DNA of 64,000 bases from Thermoleophilales bacterium (GTDB lineage Bacteria; Actinomycetota; Thermoleophilia; Solirubrobacterales; 70-9): assembly GCA_020636895.1 (NCBI GenBank), contig JACJWZ010000002.1:124001-188000 (forward strand). The letters are read 5' to 3'. The first letter of the stretch is position 1; each line of letters opens with the position of its first letter. The position numbers and the translations under genes are program-made. This document shows, in pieces, positions 7,951 through 16,026 of the stretch. The notes beneath the pieces were generated by a model, which had not been told where the DNA came from, made no database searches, and saw only the letters and a program-made list of their open reading frames with translations.

Positions 7951-8832
7951 GTGAAGAAGGAAGGCGACCCCATCCCCGAGGACGACCTCATCGACCTGCC
8001 GGGCGGGACCTTCACGATGGGGACGGACGGGCACTACGGCTACCCGGCCGACGGCGAGGGGCCGGCCCACGAGGTCGAGCTCTCCCCCTTCTCGATCGCC
8101 CGCCACACCGTCACCAACGGGCAGTTCGCGGGCTTCATCGAGGCGACGGGTCATCGGACCGAGGCGGAGACCTTCGGATGGTCGTTCGTCTTCGGCGGGT
8201 TGCTGCCCGAGGACTTCCCGCCGACGAGGTCGGTCGCGGCGGCCCCCTGGTGGCGCCAGGTCGAGGGAGCCGACTGGGCCCATCCCGAGGGCCCGCAGAG
8301 CGATTGGCAGGGCCGCGCCGACCACCCCGTCGTCCACGTCTCCTGGAACGACGCCCAGGCCTACTGCGCCTGGAGCGGCACCAGGCTTCCGACCGAGGCC
8401 GAGTGGGAGCACGCGGCTCGCGGCGGGCTCGCCGGGCACCGGTTCCCCTGGGGAGACGAGCTCGAGCCCGGCGGCGCGCACCGGATGAACGTCTTCCAGG
8501 GGGCGTTCCCGGGCGAGAACACCTGCGCCGACGGCTACGCGGGAACCGCACCCGTCGGCAGCTTCCCCGCCAACGGGTTCGGCCTCCACGAGGTGACCGG
8601 CAACGTCTGGGAGTGGACCGCCGACTGGTTCGACCCGGGCTACTACCCGCGCAGCCCGGGCCGGGATCCGCAGGGACCCGAACGCGGCACGATGCGGGTC
8701 ATGCGCGGCGGCTCATACCTGTGCCACGCCTCCTACTGCAACCGCTACCGGGTCGACTCCCGCAGCTCCAACAGCCCCGACGCCTCGACCGGCAACCTCG
8801 GCTTCCGCGTGGCCCGCGATCTCGGCATCTGA
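7951..8832 (+). CDS. Formylglycine-generating enzyme (sulfatase-modifying factor)
   Basis: 293 residues from GTG. The FGE-sulfatase fold runs through the whole protein: LPGGTFTMGTDG, HTVTNGQFAGFIEATG, HPVVHVSWNDAQAYCAW, RLPTEAEWEHAARGG, TGNVWEWTADWF, MRGGSYLCHASYCNRYRVDS, NLGFRVARD. Both copper-ligand/catalytic cysteines of true FGE are present (Cys258 and Cys263 in CHASYC), so it should oxidise the cysteine of CxPxR motifs in type I sulfatases to formylglycine. No signal peptide: it acts in the cytoplasm. It faces the sulfatase gene tail to tail, 18 bp apart, and that sulfatase carries the substrate motif. The start at 7933 (TTG) is an alternative. Confidence 0.93.
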   Translation: MKKEGDPIPEDDLIDLPGGTFTMGTDGHYGYPADGEGPAHEVELSPFSIARHTVTNGQFAGFIEATGHRTEAETFGWSFVFGGLLPEDFPPTRSVAAAPWWRQVEGADWAHPEGPQSDWQGRADHPVVHVSWNDAQAYCAWSGTRLPTEAEWEHAARGGLAGHRFPWGDELEPGGAHRMNVFQGAFPGENTCADGYAGTAPVGSFPANGFGLHEVTGNVWEWTADWFDPGYYPRSPGRDPQGPERGTMRVMRGGSYLCHASYCNRYRVDSRSSNSPDASTGNLGFRVARDLGI

Positions 8833-8850
8833 TCGGCGGCCGACCGGCGA

Positions 8851-11223
8851 TCAGTCGATCGCGAACCAGGCGCGGACCTCGGCCTCATGGTCGACGTACC
8901 GCTGGCCCGAGACGTCGACGACCGCCTTCTCGATCGTCCCGCCGGTGAACCGGAAGGGCGCCGTGTAGTCCGGGGTCACGGGCGAGGCGCTGTCGCGACC
9001 GACGCAGATGCCGTCGCCGACCAGGCAGAAGGCGCCCGGCTGGGTGACGATCTCGCCGCTGCCGACCTCCTCGTCGTCGACGTACAGCGTGAGCGTGCCG
9101 GCGAATCCCGGCATCGCGGGATCCTCGTTCTTGCCCTTCAGCGCGAACTCCGCGGTGCAGACGTGGCTGCCCGGCGACAGCTCGGCGTCGGCGACGATCT
9201 CCTGCAGGTGGGTTCCGACCCAGTTGAACGTGTAGTGCAGCTTGCGGTCCTTGATGTAGAGGGAGTGGCCGCCGGCGACGCCGCCGTGGGCGAAGAGGAC
9301 GCCTTCGGCATCCGCCGAGTCGAGCTCGACGCCGACCGAGATCACGTAGGGGCGCCCGTTGATGCGGACGCCACCGGCCTCGGGCACGTCGGCCGTGTCG
9401 GGGTAGTACTCGTAGCGCTCGCGGGGCTTCCCCGCCTGCGGTCGTTCGGCGAGGACCTGCTCCAGCGCGCTGCGGTCGTCCAGAGGCAGGCCGTTGTAGA
9501 TGCCCGCGTAGTAGAACCACAAGTTCTTCAGCTGCTCGAGCCGAACCGGCTCCTCGGTGGCCAGGTTCTTCGCCTGCGCCCGGTCGATCTCGAGGTGGTA
9601 GAGCTCCCACTCGTCCTCCTCGAAGTTGCCCCAGCTGCTGAGGGGCGGGTGCACGGTGCAGGCGAGCCAACCCTGGTGGTAGATCGACCGCTGCCCCAGC
9701 ATCGCGTAGAACTGGGTGTCCTTGCCGGCGACGGTCGCGTCGGTGAGGGACGCGGCGAAGCTCTCGCCCTCGATCGGGCTCTGGCGATAGCCCTTGATCA
9801 CCTCGGGCGGCTCGATCTCGAGCAGGTCGTAGATCGTCGGCACGATGTCGACCGCGTGGATGTACTGCTGACGCGGGTCGTCCTGCGGATCGATCTTCGC
9901 CGGCCAGGCGAGCAGGCACATGTCGGCGACGCCGCCCTCGTAGCCGGCCCAGCGCTTCCAGTACGGGAAGGGCGTGTCGAAGGCCCAGGCCCAGCCGGTG
10001 TTGTAGTGGTTGTAGGAGGACGGGCTCCCGAGCTCGTCGATGTGAGGCAGGGTGAGCTCCGTCGAATCCGGGATGCCGTTGAAGAAGCGCCACTCGTTGA
10101 AGGAGCCGTTGGGGCCTCCCTCACCGCTGGCGCCGTTGTCGGAGACGGCGACGACGAGCGTGTTCTCGAGCTGCCCGGACTCCTCCAGGTAGTCGAGGAC
10201 CCGGCCGAGGTGGTGGTCGGTGTAGGAGATGTAGCCGGCGAAGACCTCCGCCATCCGGGCGAAGAGCCGCTGCTCATCCTCGCTCAGCGAGTCCCAGGGC
10301 CGGACCGTGTCGAGGCCGGGCCAGGGCTTGCCGTCGGGGCTCGTCTTCGCGGGCTCACCGTGCGGGTTGATCTGCGAGAGCTCGGTCTCCTCCGGCAGCA
10401 GGCCCAGCTCCTTCTGGCGGGCGAGGATCTGCTCGCGAATCGCCTCGTAGCCCTCGTCGAACTTGCCCTTGTACTTGTCCGCCCACTCCTTCGGGACGTG
10501 GTGCGGAGCGTGGCCCGCCTGCGAGGCGAGGTACATGAAGAACGGCTTGTCCGGATCGATCGCCTTGGCGTCGCGGATGAACTCGATCGCGCGGTCGGAG
10601 AGGTCCTCGGAGAGGTGGTAGCCCTCCTCGGGCGTCGCCGGCGGGTCGATCTGGTGGTTGTCGTAGACGAGGTCGGGATACCAGCTGTTCGACTCGCCAC
10701 CGAGGAAGCCGTAGAAGCGCTCGAAGCCGCGGCCGAGCGGCCAGCGCCCCTTGTAGGAGGCCATAGTCGTCTCCTCCCCCGGGGTCATGTGCCACTTGCC
10801 GACGCAGTAGGTGTTGTAGCCGCGCTCGGCGAGGACCTCGGAGATGAAGCCGTTCTCGAACGGGATCCTGGTCGAGATCCCGGGGAAGCCCGAGCTGAAC
10901 TCGGCAATCGTCGCCATCCCGTTGGAGGTCGCGTTGCGGCCGGTCAGGAGCGAAGAGCGGGTCGGCGAGCAGAGCGCCGTCGTGTGGAAGTTCGCGTAGC
11001 GGACGCCCATCTCGGCGATGCGCCGCATGTTCGGTGTCTCGACCGGCCCCCCGAAGACGTCCATCGTCCCGTAGCCGATGTCGTCCCAGGCGAGGAAGAG
11101 GACGTTGGGCGCGCCCTCGGGCGCGGTCGGCGGCAGATAGGGCTCCCAGTCGGGCTCGGATTCCCGGATATCGGTCGCGATCTTCGGGCCGTTCCCGTTT
11201 CCGTTCCCATTCGTATCTGCCAT
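8851..11223 (-). CDS. Type I arylsulfatase
   Basis: 790 residues, no signal peptide, with a low-complexity Asn-Gly start. Motifs: NVLFLAWDDIGYGTMD (metal-binding aspartates), the formylglycine site ALCSPTRSSLLTGRN with Cys85 in C-S-P-T-R, YNTYCVGKWHMTP, and VVAVSDNGASGEGG with the late Asp-Asn metal ligands. A C-terminal extension of ~180 residues (LYIKDRKLHYTFNWVGTH onwards) resembles the beta-rich tail of large arylsulfatases. It hydrolyses sulfate (or related) esters after maturation by the neighbouring FGE. A Shine-Dalgarno (CCGGAGAGGAACG) precedes the ATG. The lack of a signal peptide suggests a cytoplasmic enzyme, unlike the two secreted sulfatases at 42519 and 48448. Confidence 0.93.
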   Translation of the reverse strand: MADTNGNGNGNGPKIATDIRESEPDWEPYLPPTAPEGAPNVLFLAWDDIGYGTMDVFGGPVETPNMRRIAEMGVRYANFHTTALCSPTRSSLLTGRNATSNGMATIAEFSSGFPGISTRIPFENGFISEVLAERGYNTYCVGKWHMTPGEETTMASYKGRWPLGRGFERFYGFLGGESNSWYPDLVYDNHQIDPPATPEEGYHLSEDLSDRAIEFIRDAKAIDPDKPFFMYLASQAGHAPHHVPKEWADKYKGKFDEGYEAIREQILARQKELGLLPEETELSQINPHGEPAKTSPDGKPWPGLDTVRPWDSLSEDEQRLFARMAEVFAGYISYTDHHLGRVLDYLEESGQLENTLVVAVSDNGASGEGGPNGSFNEWRFFNGIPDSTELTLPHIDELGSPSSYNHYNTGWAWAFDTPFPYWKRWAGYEGGVADMCLLAWPAKIDPQDDPRQQYIHAVDIVPTIYDLLEIEPPEVIKGYRQSPIEGESFAASLTDATVAGKDTQFYAMLGQRSIYHQGWLACTVHPPLSSWGNFEEDEWELYHLEIDRAQAKNLATEEPVRLEQLKNLWFYYAGIYNGLPLDDRSALEQVLAERPQAGKPRERYEYYPDTADVPEAGGVRINGRPYVISVGVELDSADAEGVLFAHGGVAGGHSLYIKDRKLHYTFNWVGTHLQEIVADAELSPGSHVCTAEFALKGKNEDPAMPGFAGTLTLYVDDEEVGSGEIVTQPGAFCLVGDGICVGRDSASPVTPDYTAPFRFTGGTIEKAVVDVSGQRYVDHEAEVRAWFAID

Positions 11224-11381
11224 TCGTTCGTTCCTCTCCGGGTTCAGGTGCTCGAATCAGCCAGACGGCATGGTTCGCGGGGCTCGACGGCTCCGACCTC
11301 CGACCGGAGGCCCGCTCACGATTTCACGTCTCGCAAGGTAGTCGCCGCTGTGATCGGGATAACCGGTAGCGACCACTGGTT

Positions 11382-12710
11382 CTACCCGGCGGGGCCCGAG
11401 GCGGCGGCCACGACGGGTTCGAGCAGCTCTTCGAGGCTCGGGCCGCCCACCTGGCGGAACTCGTAGGTCGTGGTGCGGATCGGCCGCTCGCTCTCGATCA
11501 GGCGTCCGAGGTCGATCGGCGTGCCCGCGATCACGGCCTCGCAATCGACCGCGGCGATGGTCCGCTCGAGGTCGCGAAGCTGCTCGGCCGAGTAGCCCAT
11601 GGCGGGCAGCACCTCGGTGAGATGGGGGAAGCGCGCGAAGGTCTCGGCGATCGACCCGACCGCGAACGGGCGGGGGTCGACCGGGACCGCTCCCGCCTGC
11701 CGGGCTGCGACCGTGCCGGCTCCGTACGCCATGCCGCCGTGCGTGACCGAGGGCCCGTCCTCGACCACGAGCACGGGGCGGCCCTCAAGCGGCGGGCCGT
11801 CCGCAAGGACAACCGGGGACTCGGCCTCGATCACGGGAGCATCCGGGTTGAGCAGCTCGACGTCGCGGCGGACCCGCTCGATCTGCTCCGGGTCGGCGCT
11901 GTCGAGCTTGTTGATCACGACCACGTCGGCCTTGCGAAGGTTCGCCTCGCCGGGGTGGTAGGCGAGCTCGTCTCCCGCTCGGAGCGGATCGACCACGACG
12001 AGCAGGAGGTCACAGCGCAGGAACGGGAGATCGTTGTTGCCGCCGTCCCAGATGATCACGTCGCCGTCGGTGGCCGCGAGCTCGGCGATCGCCTCGTAGT
12101 CGACCCCCGCGTAGACGACGATCCCGTCGTCGAGCGGCCGCTCGTACTCCTCGCGCTCCTCGACCGTCGGGTTCGACGCATCGATGTCGGCGAGCGTCCG
12201 GAAGCGCTGGACGCCGATGTCCTCGAGGTCGTGGTACGGCATCGGATGGCGGATCAGCCCGACCCGCAGGCCGCGCTCGATCAGGATCCTCCCGACCGCC
12301 CGGCTGGTCTGGCTCTTCCCCGCGCCGGTGCGGACCGCGCAGACGCCGACTACGGGGACCCGCGCGGGTATCTCGCTCGCGCGCGGCCCGATCAGGCGGA
12401 AGTCGGCCCCGGCCGCGAGCGCGATCTGTGCGCGGCCCATGACGTAGTCGTAGGAGACGTCGGAGTAGGCGAAGACGACCTCGTCGACCCGCTCGCGGGC
12501 GATCAGCTCGGCGAGCTGCTCCTCGGGGACGATCGGAATGCCGTCCGGGTAGCGGGGACCTGCGTACGTGGCCGGATAGGTGCGATCGTCTATCCCGGGG
12601 ATCTGGGCCGCCGTGAACGCGACCACCGTGACGTCCGGATCGTCGCGCAGAACGACGTTGAAGTCGTGGAAGTCGCGCCCTCCGGCGCCCATCACGATCA
12701 CGCGCTTCAC
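11382..12710 (-). CDS. Cyclic 2,3-diphosphoglycerate synthetase-like P-loop GTPase
   Basis: 442 residues from GTG. The N-terminus (VIVMGAGGRDFHDFNVVLRD) is a Rossmann-like domain; the middle has a P-loop VCAVRTGAGKSQTSRAV and a G4-like motif VVINKLDS. This order is typical of the archaeal cyclic 2,3-diphosphoglycerate synthetase family and its bacterial relatives. In archaea the product is an osmolyte; in actinobacteria the role is not established, so I name the family and not the reaction. The gene is divergent from carbamate kinase across 34 bp, and a TAGGCT box on this strand ends six bases before the GTG. Confidence 0.75.
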   Translation of the reverse strand: MKRVIVMGAGGRDFHDFNVVLRDDPDVTVVAFTAAQIPGIDDRTYPATYAGPRYPDGIPIVPEEQLAELIARERVDEVVFAYSDVSYDYVMGRAQIALAAGADFRLIGPRASEIPARVPVVGVCAVRTGAGKSQTSRAVGRILIERGLRVGLIRHPMPYHDLEDIGVQRFRTLADIDASNPTVEEREEYERPLDDGIVVYAGVDYEAIAELAATDGDVIIWDGGNNDLPFLRCDLLLVVVDPLRAGDELAYHPGEANLRKADVVVINKLDSADPEQIERVRRDVELLNPDAPVIEAESPVVLADGPPLEGRPVLVVEDGPSVTHGGMAYGAGTVAARQAGAVPVDPRPFAVGSIAETFARFPHLTEVLPAMGYSAEQLRDLERTIAAVDCEAVIAGTPIDLGRLIESERPIRTTTYEFRQVGGPSLEELLEPVVAAASGPAG

Positions 12711-12716
12711 CCGGCA

Positions 12717-12722
12717 AGCCTA
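12717..12722 (-). promoter_or_regulatory. -10 box TAGGCT 6 nt before the GTPase start
   Basis: On the minus strand TAGGCT is followed by TGCCGG and then the GTG at 12710, the spacing of a leaderless promoter. It sits inside the 34-bp divergent gap shared with carbamate kinase. Confidence 0.45.
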
Positions 12723-12744
12723 TGCGGCGTAGTAGAACCCGGCA

Positions 12745-13647
12745 ATGCTCGTTGTCTGCGCTCTCGGCGGGAACGCCATCCTGCCCCGCGGCGCGCCGCC
12801 CGCGGTCGACACCGAGCGCGAGCACATCCGCGTGGCCGCACACGCGCTCGCGGAGCTCGCCGCAGAGCACGACCTCGTGATCACCCACGGCAACGGTCCC
12901 CAGGTCGGGCTGCTTGCGATGGAGGACGAGGCCTTCACCGAGACCGCCCCGACCCCGCTCGACGTGCTCGGCGCCGAGAGCGAGGGCGAGATCGGCTACC
13001 TGCTCGAGCAGGAGCTGGCGAACGCCCTCGGCAACAAGCGGGTCGTGACCCTGCTGACGCAGGTCGTCGTCGACGGATCGGATCCCGCGTTCGCGAACCC
13101 CACCAAGCCGATCGGCCCCTCCTTCGATCCCGCTGCAGCCGCCAGACTGACCGCCGAGCGCGGCTGGGCGATGCGGCGCGACGGTGCCGGCCTGCGCCGC
13201 GTCGTCCCCTCGCCGGAGCCCCGGTCGATAGTCGAGCTGGAGGCGATCAGGCTGCTGGTTGAGGCCGACGCGACGGTGATCTGCGCCGGTGGCGGCGGCG
13301 TCCCGGTCACGGTTGACCCGCACGGAGCGCTGCGCGGCGTCGAGGCCGTCATCGACAAGGACCTGACGGCCGAGCTGCTCGCGCACGAACTGGGAGCGGA
13401 CGCGCTCCTGCTGCTCACCGACGTCGCCACGGTGGAACGCGACTGGGGAACCCCTCAAGCCACGCCGCTGACGGAGGCGACCGTCGCTGAACTGCGGGCC
13501 CTGGCGCTCGAGCCCGGCTCGATGGCCCCCAAGGCCGAGGCGGCCTGCCGCTTCGCCGAGCAGGGCGGCTTCGCCGCGATCGGAGCGCTCGCGGACGCCG
13601 CCGAGGTGCTGGCCGGCCGCGCGGGCACGCGGGTGACGGGTCGCTGA
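12745..13647 (+). CDS. arcC: Carbamate kinase
   Basis: 300 residues. Amino-acid-kinase fold motifs are clear: VCALGGNAILPRGAP at the N-terminus, LVITHGNGPQVGLLAMEDEA, VICAGGGGVPVTVDPHG, and VIDKDLTAELLAHELGADA. The enzyme interconverts carbamoyl phosphate + ADP and carbamate + ATP. No arginine deiminase or ornithine carbamoyltransferase gene adjoins, so an arginine-deiminase role is not supported by context. Its closest partner is the divergent diphosphoglycerate-synthetase-like GTPase, whose link to carbamoyl phosphate is unexplained. Confidence 0.93.
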   Translation: MLVVCALGGNAILPRGAPPAVDTEREHIRVAAHALAELAAEHDLVITHGNGPQVGLLAMEDEAFTETAPTPLDVLGAESEGEIGYLLEQELANALGNKRVVTLLTQVVVDGSDPAFANPTKPIGPSFDPAAAARLTAERGWAMRRDGAGLRRVVPSPEPRSIVELEAIRLLVEADATVICAGGGGVPVTVDPHGALRGVEAVIDKDLTAELLAHELGADALLLLTDVATVERDWGTPQATPLTEATVAELRALALEPGSMAPKAEAACRFAEQGGFAAIGALADAAEVLAGRAGTRVTGR

Positions 13648-13705
13648 GGGGCGGCTGCACGGCACCTCGCCGCCAACAGGTGGATCACCGGCCCCCGCTG
13701 CGGTC

Positions 13706-15268
13706 TCAGCGCCGGCCGTCTCGCAAGGCCATCACGCCACCGACCCCACCAAGGTATGCCGTGACTCGGTTCGTCTCCGGATTGCGGCCGAGCGCGATCC
13801 CGGCGTAGTGGTTGTTGTAGAAGCCGCCGTGGCCCGCGAGCACCTTGAACACGACCTTCCCCGTCCGCGCGCTGAGCGCAGTCCAGTACCAAGGATCGGC
13901 ATCGGGCTCACCGGGGTCGGAGACGTTCTCGTATGTGTAGATGAGCCCGTTGCGCGCATCGCCCTTCGGCACCACCGAAGCGGCGCGCACCGTGTGGTTC
14001 TCCCAGACCTTCCGGCATCCCTTGGCCGTGACATCGATGCGGGCGAAGCCGGGCTCCGACACGGCTGCCGGATCGCCGCCGATCTGGATGCCACCTGAGG
14101 CGACGTCGTTGAACTTGTAGATGTCGTAGCCGGAGTTGTTCTCGACGAACAGCGAGCTGCCCATGGCGATGAGCGAGTTCTCGGTCGCGCTCGCACCCTC
14201 GCGGAAGACCGGCACACGGCAGACCACCCGATGCTTGGCCTCATCCGCGGCCTTGTAGACCACGACGTTCATCGGATCGGCGTTGTCGGTGATGGCGACA
14301 TAGCGAGGCGCCTCGCCTGCGCCGTCGCCGAAGAGCGTCGGGGTGGTGCCGGATCCGGCGTTGATCTGACCGGTCTTCTTGACGCCCGTATTGCCGTAGT
14401 CGCGGGACCGCCAGATCGTGCGCGGCTTGAGCTTGCGGCCCGCGCGGAACTTGTACTGGGCTTTGTCCGTGACGACGTAGACGCCGTCGGATGCGACCGC
14501 GAACGAGTTCTCGATCTCCTCACCGAGGACGATCGAGTTGCAGCGCCCGGTCTTCGGGTCGATCACACCCACGGTGCCCTCCGTTCGCCCGACGAACCAG
14601 TACATGCCGTCGGCGTCCGGCAGGGCGGATGGCATCCGGTCGACGGGATCCAGGCACCCGCTCGGGTCGAGCGTCTTGACCAGCTTGAAGCGCCTCTTCG
14701 TCTGCTTGAAGACCTTGATCTTGCGGTCGGCGGTCGCCACCACCGCGCGATCGCGGTTGTCGAGGAAGAAGTAGACGCCGCCGGTCGAGTTCAGCGCCGG
14801 GTCGGTGCCGGGAGGCGGCGAGGCGAACGGCAGCTGCCTGAACGCGAGGATGTCGAGGGTGACGGGATCGAACCGGTAGAGCCCCGGGCCGTCGATCGGG
14901 TGGGTGCACGTACCGATCAGACGACCCTTGCTGTCGAAGGTCAGCGAGATGCAGGTCCGGCCGAAGTACGTCGACAGCGTCTTCGGCGACCGGCCGAGAG
15001 GTCCGCCGTACTGCGTGTAGGTATCCGTCTGCCACGGATCGTTGTGGACGCTGTTGAGTGGGTTCGGCGCCATGAAGTCGTTGGCCCACGCGGGTTCGGA
15101 GGAGAACGGCTTCGCCCTGGCCGGCGCCCCGACGAACGCGGGGAGCGTGGGCTCCGGCCCCGTGGTCGGGATCGGCTGCGCCTCGATGACTTCCGCGGCG
15201 GCGGGCGATGCGGAGAACGCGATCAGCGCCAACGCAGAGGCCACCGCGCTCAGGATCCGGCCGTGCAT
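13706..15268 (-). CDS. Secreted beta-propeller-like protein of unknown function
   Basis: 520 residues with a signal peptide (LSAVASALALIAFSASPAAA). The rest is beta-rich with repeated short strands: LTFDSKGRLIGTCTH, GLYRFDPVTLDILAF, GTVGVIDPKTGRC, SARTGKVVFKVLAGHGG, ending YLGGVGGVMALRDG. Such 'DPxTG' repeats are typical of quinoprotein/YVTN-like beta-propellers. I see no catalytic motif. It is divergent from a TetR gene, with an almost perfect 13+13 bp inverted repeat between them, so the TetR protein probably controls it. Confidence 0.65.
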   Translation of the reverse strand: MHGRILSAVASALALIAFSASPAAAEVIEAQPIPTTGPEPTLPAFVGAPARAKPFSSEPAWANDFMAPNPLNSVHNDPWQTDTYTQYGGPLGRSPKTLSTYFGRTCISLTFDSKGRLIGTCTHPIDGPGLYRFDPVTLDILAFRQLPFASPPPGTDPALNSTGGVYFFLDNRDRAVVATADRKIKVFKQTKRRFKLVKTLDPSGCLDPVDRMPSALPDADGMYWFVGRTEGTVGVIDPKTGRCNSIVLGEEIENSFAVASDGVYVVTDKAQYKFRAGRKLKPRTIWRSRDYGNTGVKKTGQINAGSGTTPTLFGDGAGEAPRYVAITDNADPMNVVVYKAADEAKHRVVCRVPVFREGASATENSLIAMGSSLFVENNSGYDIYKFNDVASGGIQIGGDPAAVSEPGFARIDVTAKGCRKVWENHTVRAASVVPKGDARNGLIYTYENVSDPGEPDADPWYWTALSARTGKVVFKVLAGHGGFYNNHYAGIALGRNPETNRVTAYLGGVGGVMALRDGRR

Positions 15269-15288
15269 GCGACGAGTGTAGCCACTAA

Positions 15289-15317
15289 TTACGCTATGTC
15301 AACATGACATTGCGTAA
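15289..15317. promoter_or_regulatory. Palindromic operator between the TetR gene and the secreted-protein gene
   Basis: TTACGCTATGTCA (15289-15301), spacer ACA, then TGACATTGCGTAA (15305-15317): an inverted repeat with 12 of 13 positions paired. It lies 21 bp upstream of the secreted-protein start and just upstream of the TAAACT box of the TetR gene, where a repressor would block both directions. Confidence 0.7.
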
Positions 15318-15330
15318 ACATGAGGCGACG

Positions 15331-15336
15331 TAAACT
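15331..15336 (+). promoter_or_regulatory. -10 box TAAACT for the TetR gene
   Basis: TAAACT ends nine bases before the ATG at 15346, so the transcript should have almost no leader. The palindrome at 15289-15317 covers the -35 region. Confidence 0.4.
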
Positions 15337-15345
15337 GCGGGCGCG

Positions 15346-15969
15346 ATGCACAGGGCCGCCCGCCGACTCCCACCCGACGTCCGCCGCGAGCAGCTCCTCG
15401 CGATCGCGGTCGAGCTGGCGGCGCGGGACGGCTACTCGGGGTTCAGCCTCGACGAGCTCACCGAGCGGGCAGGGGTGACGCGCAATCTGGTCTACCGCTA
15501 CTTCCCACGCGGGCGCATCGACCTGTACCTGGCGGTTGTCGAGCGCGCCGGTGAGGAGATCACCCGCGGATGGATCACCGACCGGGAACGCCCCGTGGCC
15601 GAACGCATGGATGCGAACTTCGAGCGCATGGCCGCCCACGCGTCAGGCCCATCCGATGAATGGGTGATCCACCGTCAGGTCCAGACTTCAGACGAACCGG
15701 AGATCATCGCCGTGGGCGAGCGCTACCTCAATCGCATCATCGACGTGATCGCGCTGAACCAACTCGGCACGGATGACCCTCCGCCCCTGGCCCGGATTGC
15801 GATCGCCTCCTACCTGGCGTTCACGGAGACGGCCCTCGATCGCGCGCGGCGCGCCGGGATCCCGCTCGAAGAACTCCGGCCGCTGATTACTCAGACGCTC
15901 GTGGCCGCGATGAGCGCCGGGCCCGCGACTGAGGGCAGCCCCCACCGCGCCGCGGACGGGCGCGCTTGA
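15346..15969 (+). CDS. TetR-family transcriptional regulator
   Basis: 207 residues. The N-terminal DNA-binding domain reads RREQLLAIAVELAARDGYSG, then SLDELTERAGVTRNLVYRYF, the standard TetR helix-turn-helix ending in YRYF. The C-terminal ligand domain (~60-190) has no family-specific motif that I recognise. It is divergent from a secreted beta-propeller-like protein, with the palindrome at 15289-15317 in the gap, which suggests autoregulation and control of that neighbour. The ligand is unknown. Confidence 0.9.
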   Translation: MHRAARRLPPDVRREQLLAIAVELAARDGYSGFSLDELTERAGVTRNLVYRYFPRGRIDLYLAVVERAGEEITRGWITDRERPVAERMDANFERMAAHASGPSDEWVIHRQVQTSDEPEIIAVGERYLNRIIDVIALNQLGTDDPPPLARIAIASYLAFTETALDRARRAGIPLEELRPLITQTLVAAMSAGPATEGSPHRAADGRA

Positions 15970-16026
15970 CCGGCACGGGCTCGGTCTGGCCTCGCAGCGA
16001 TACCCGCGTCCTGAGCGCCTGGTGGC

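Noticed and set aside
8833..8850. Terminator in the 18-bp gap between FGE and sulfatase genes
   Set aside because: A GATCG/CGATC pairing is possible but it is short and overlaps both coding ends; not convincing.
8887..11466. 859-codon open frame on the plus strand
   Set aside because: Antisense to the sulfatase; its translation is Val/Asp/Arg-rich with no motif, a normal effect of high GC on opposite-strand frames.
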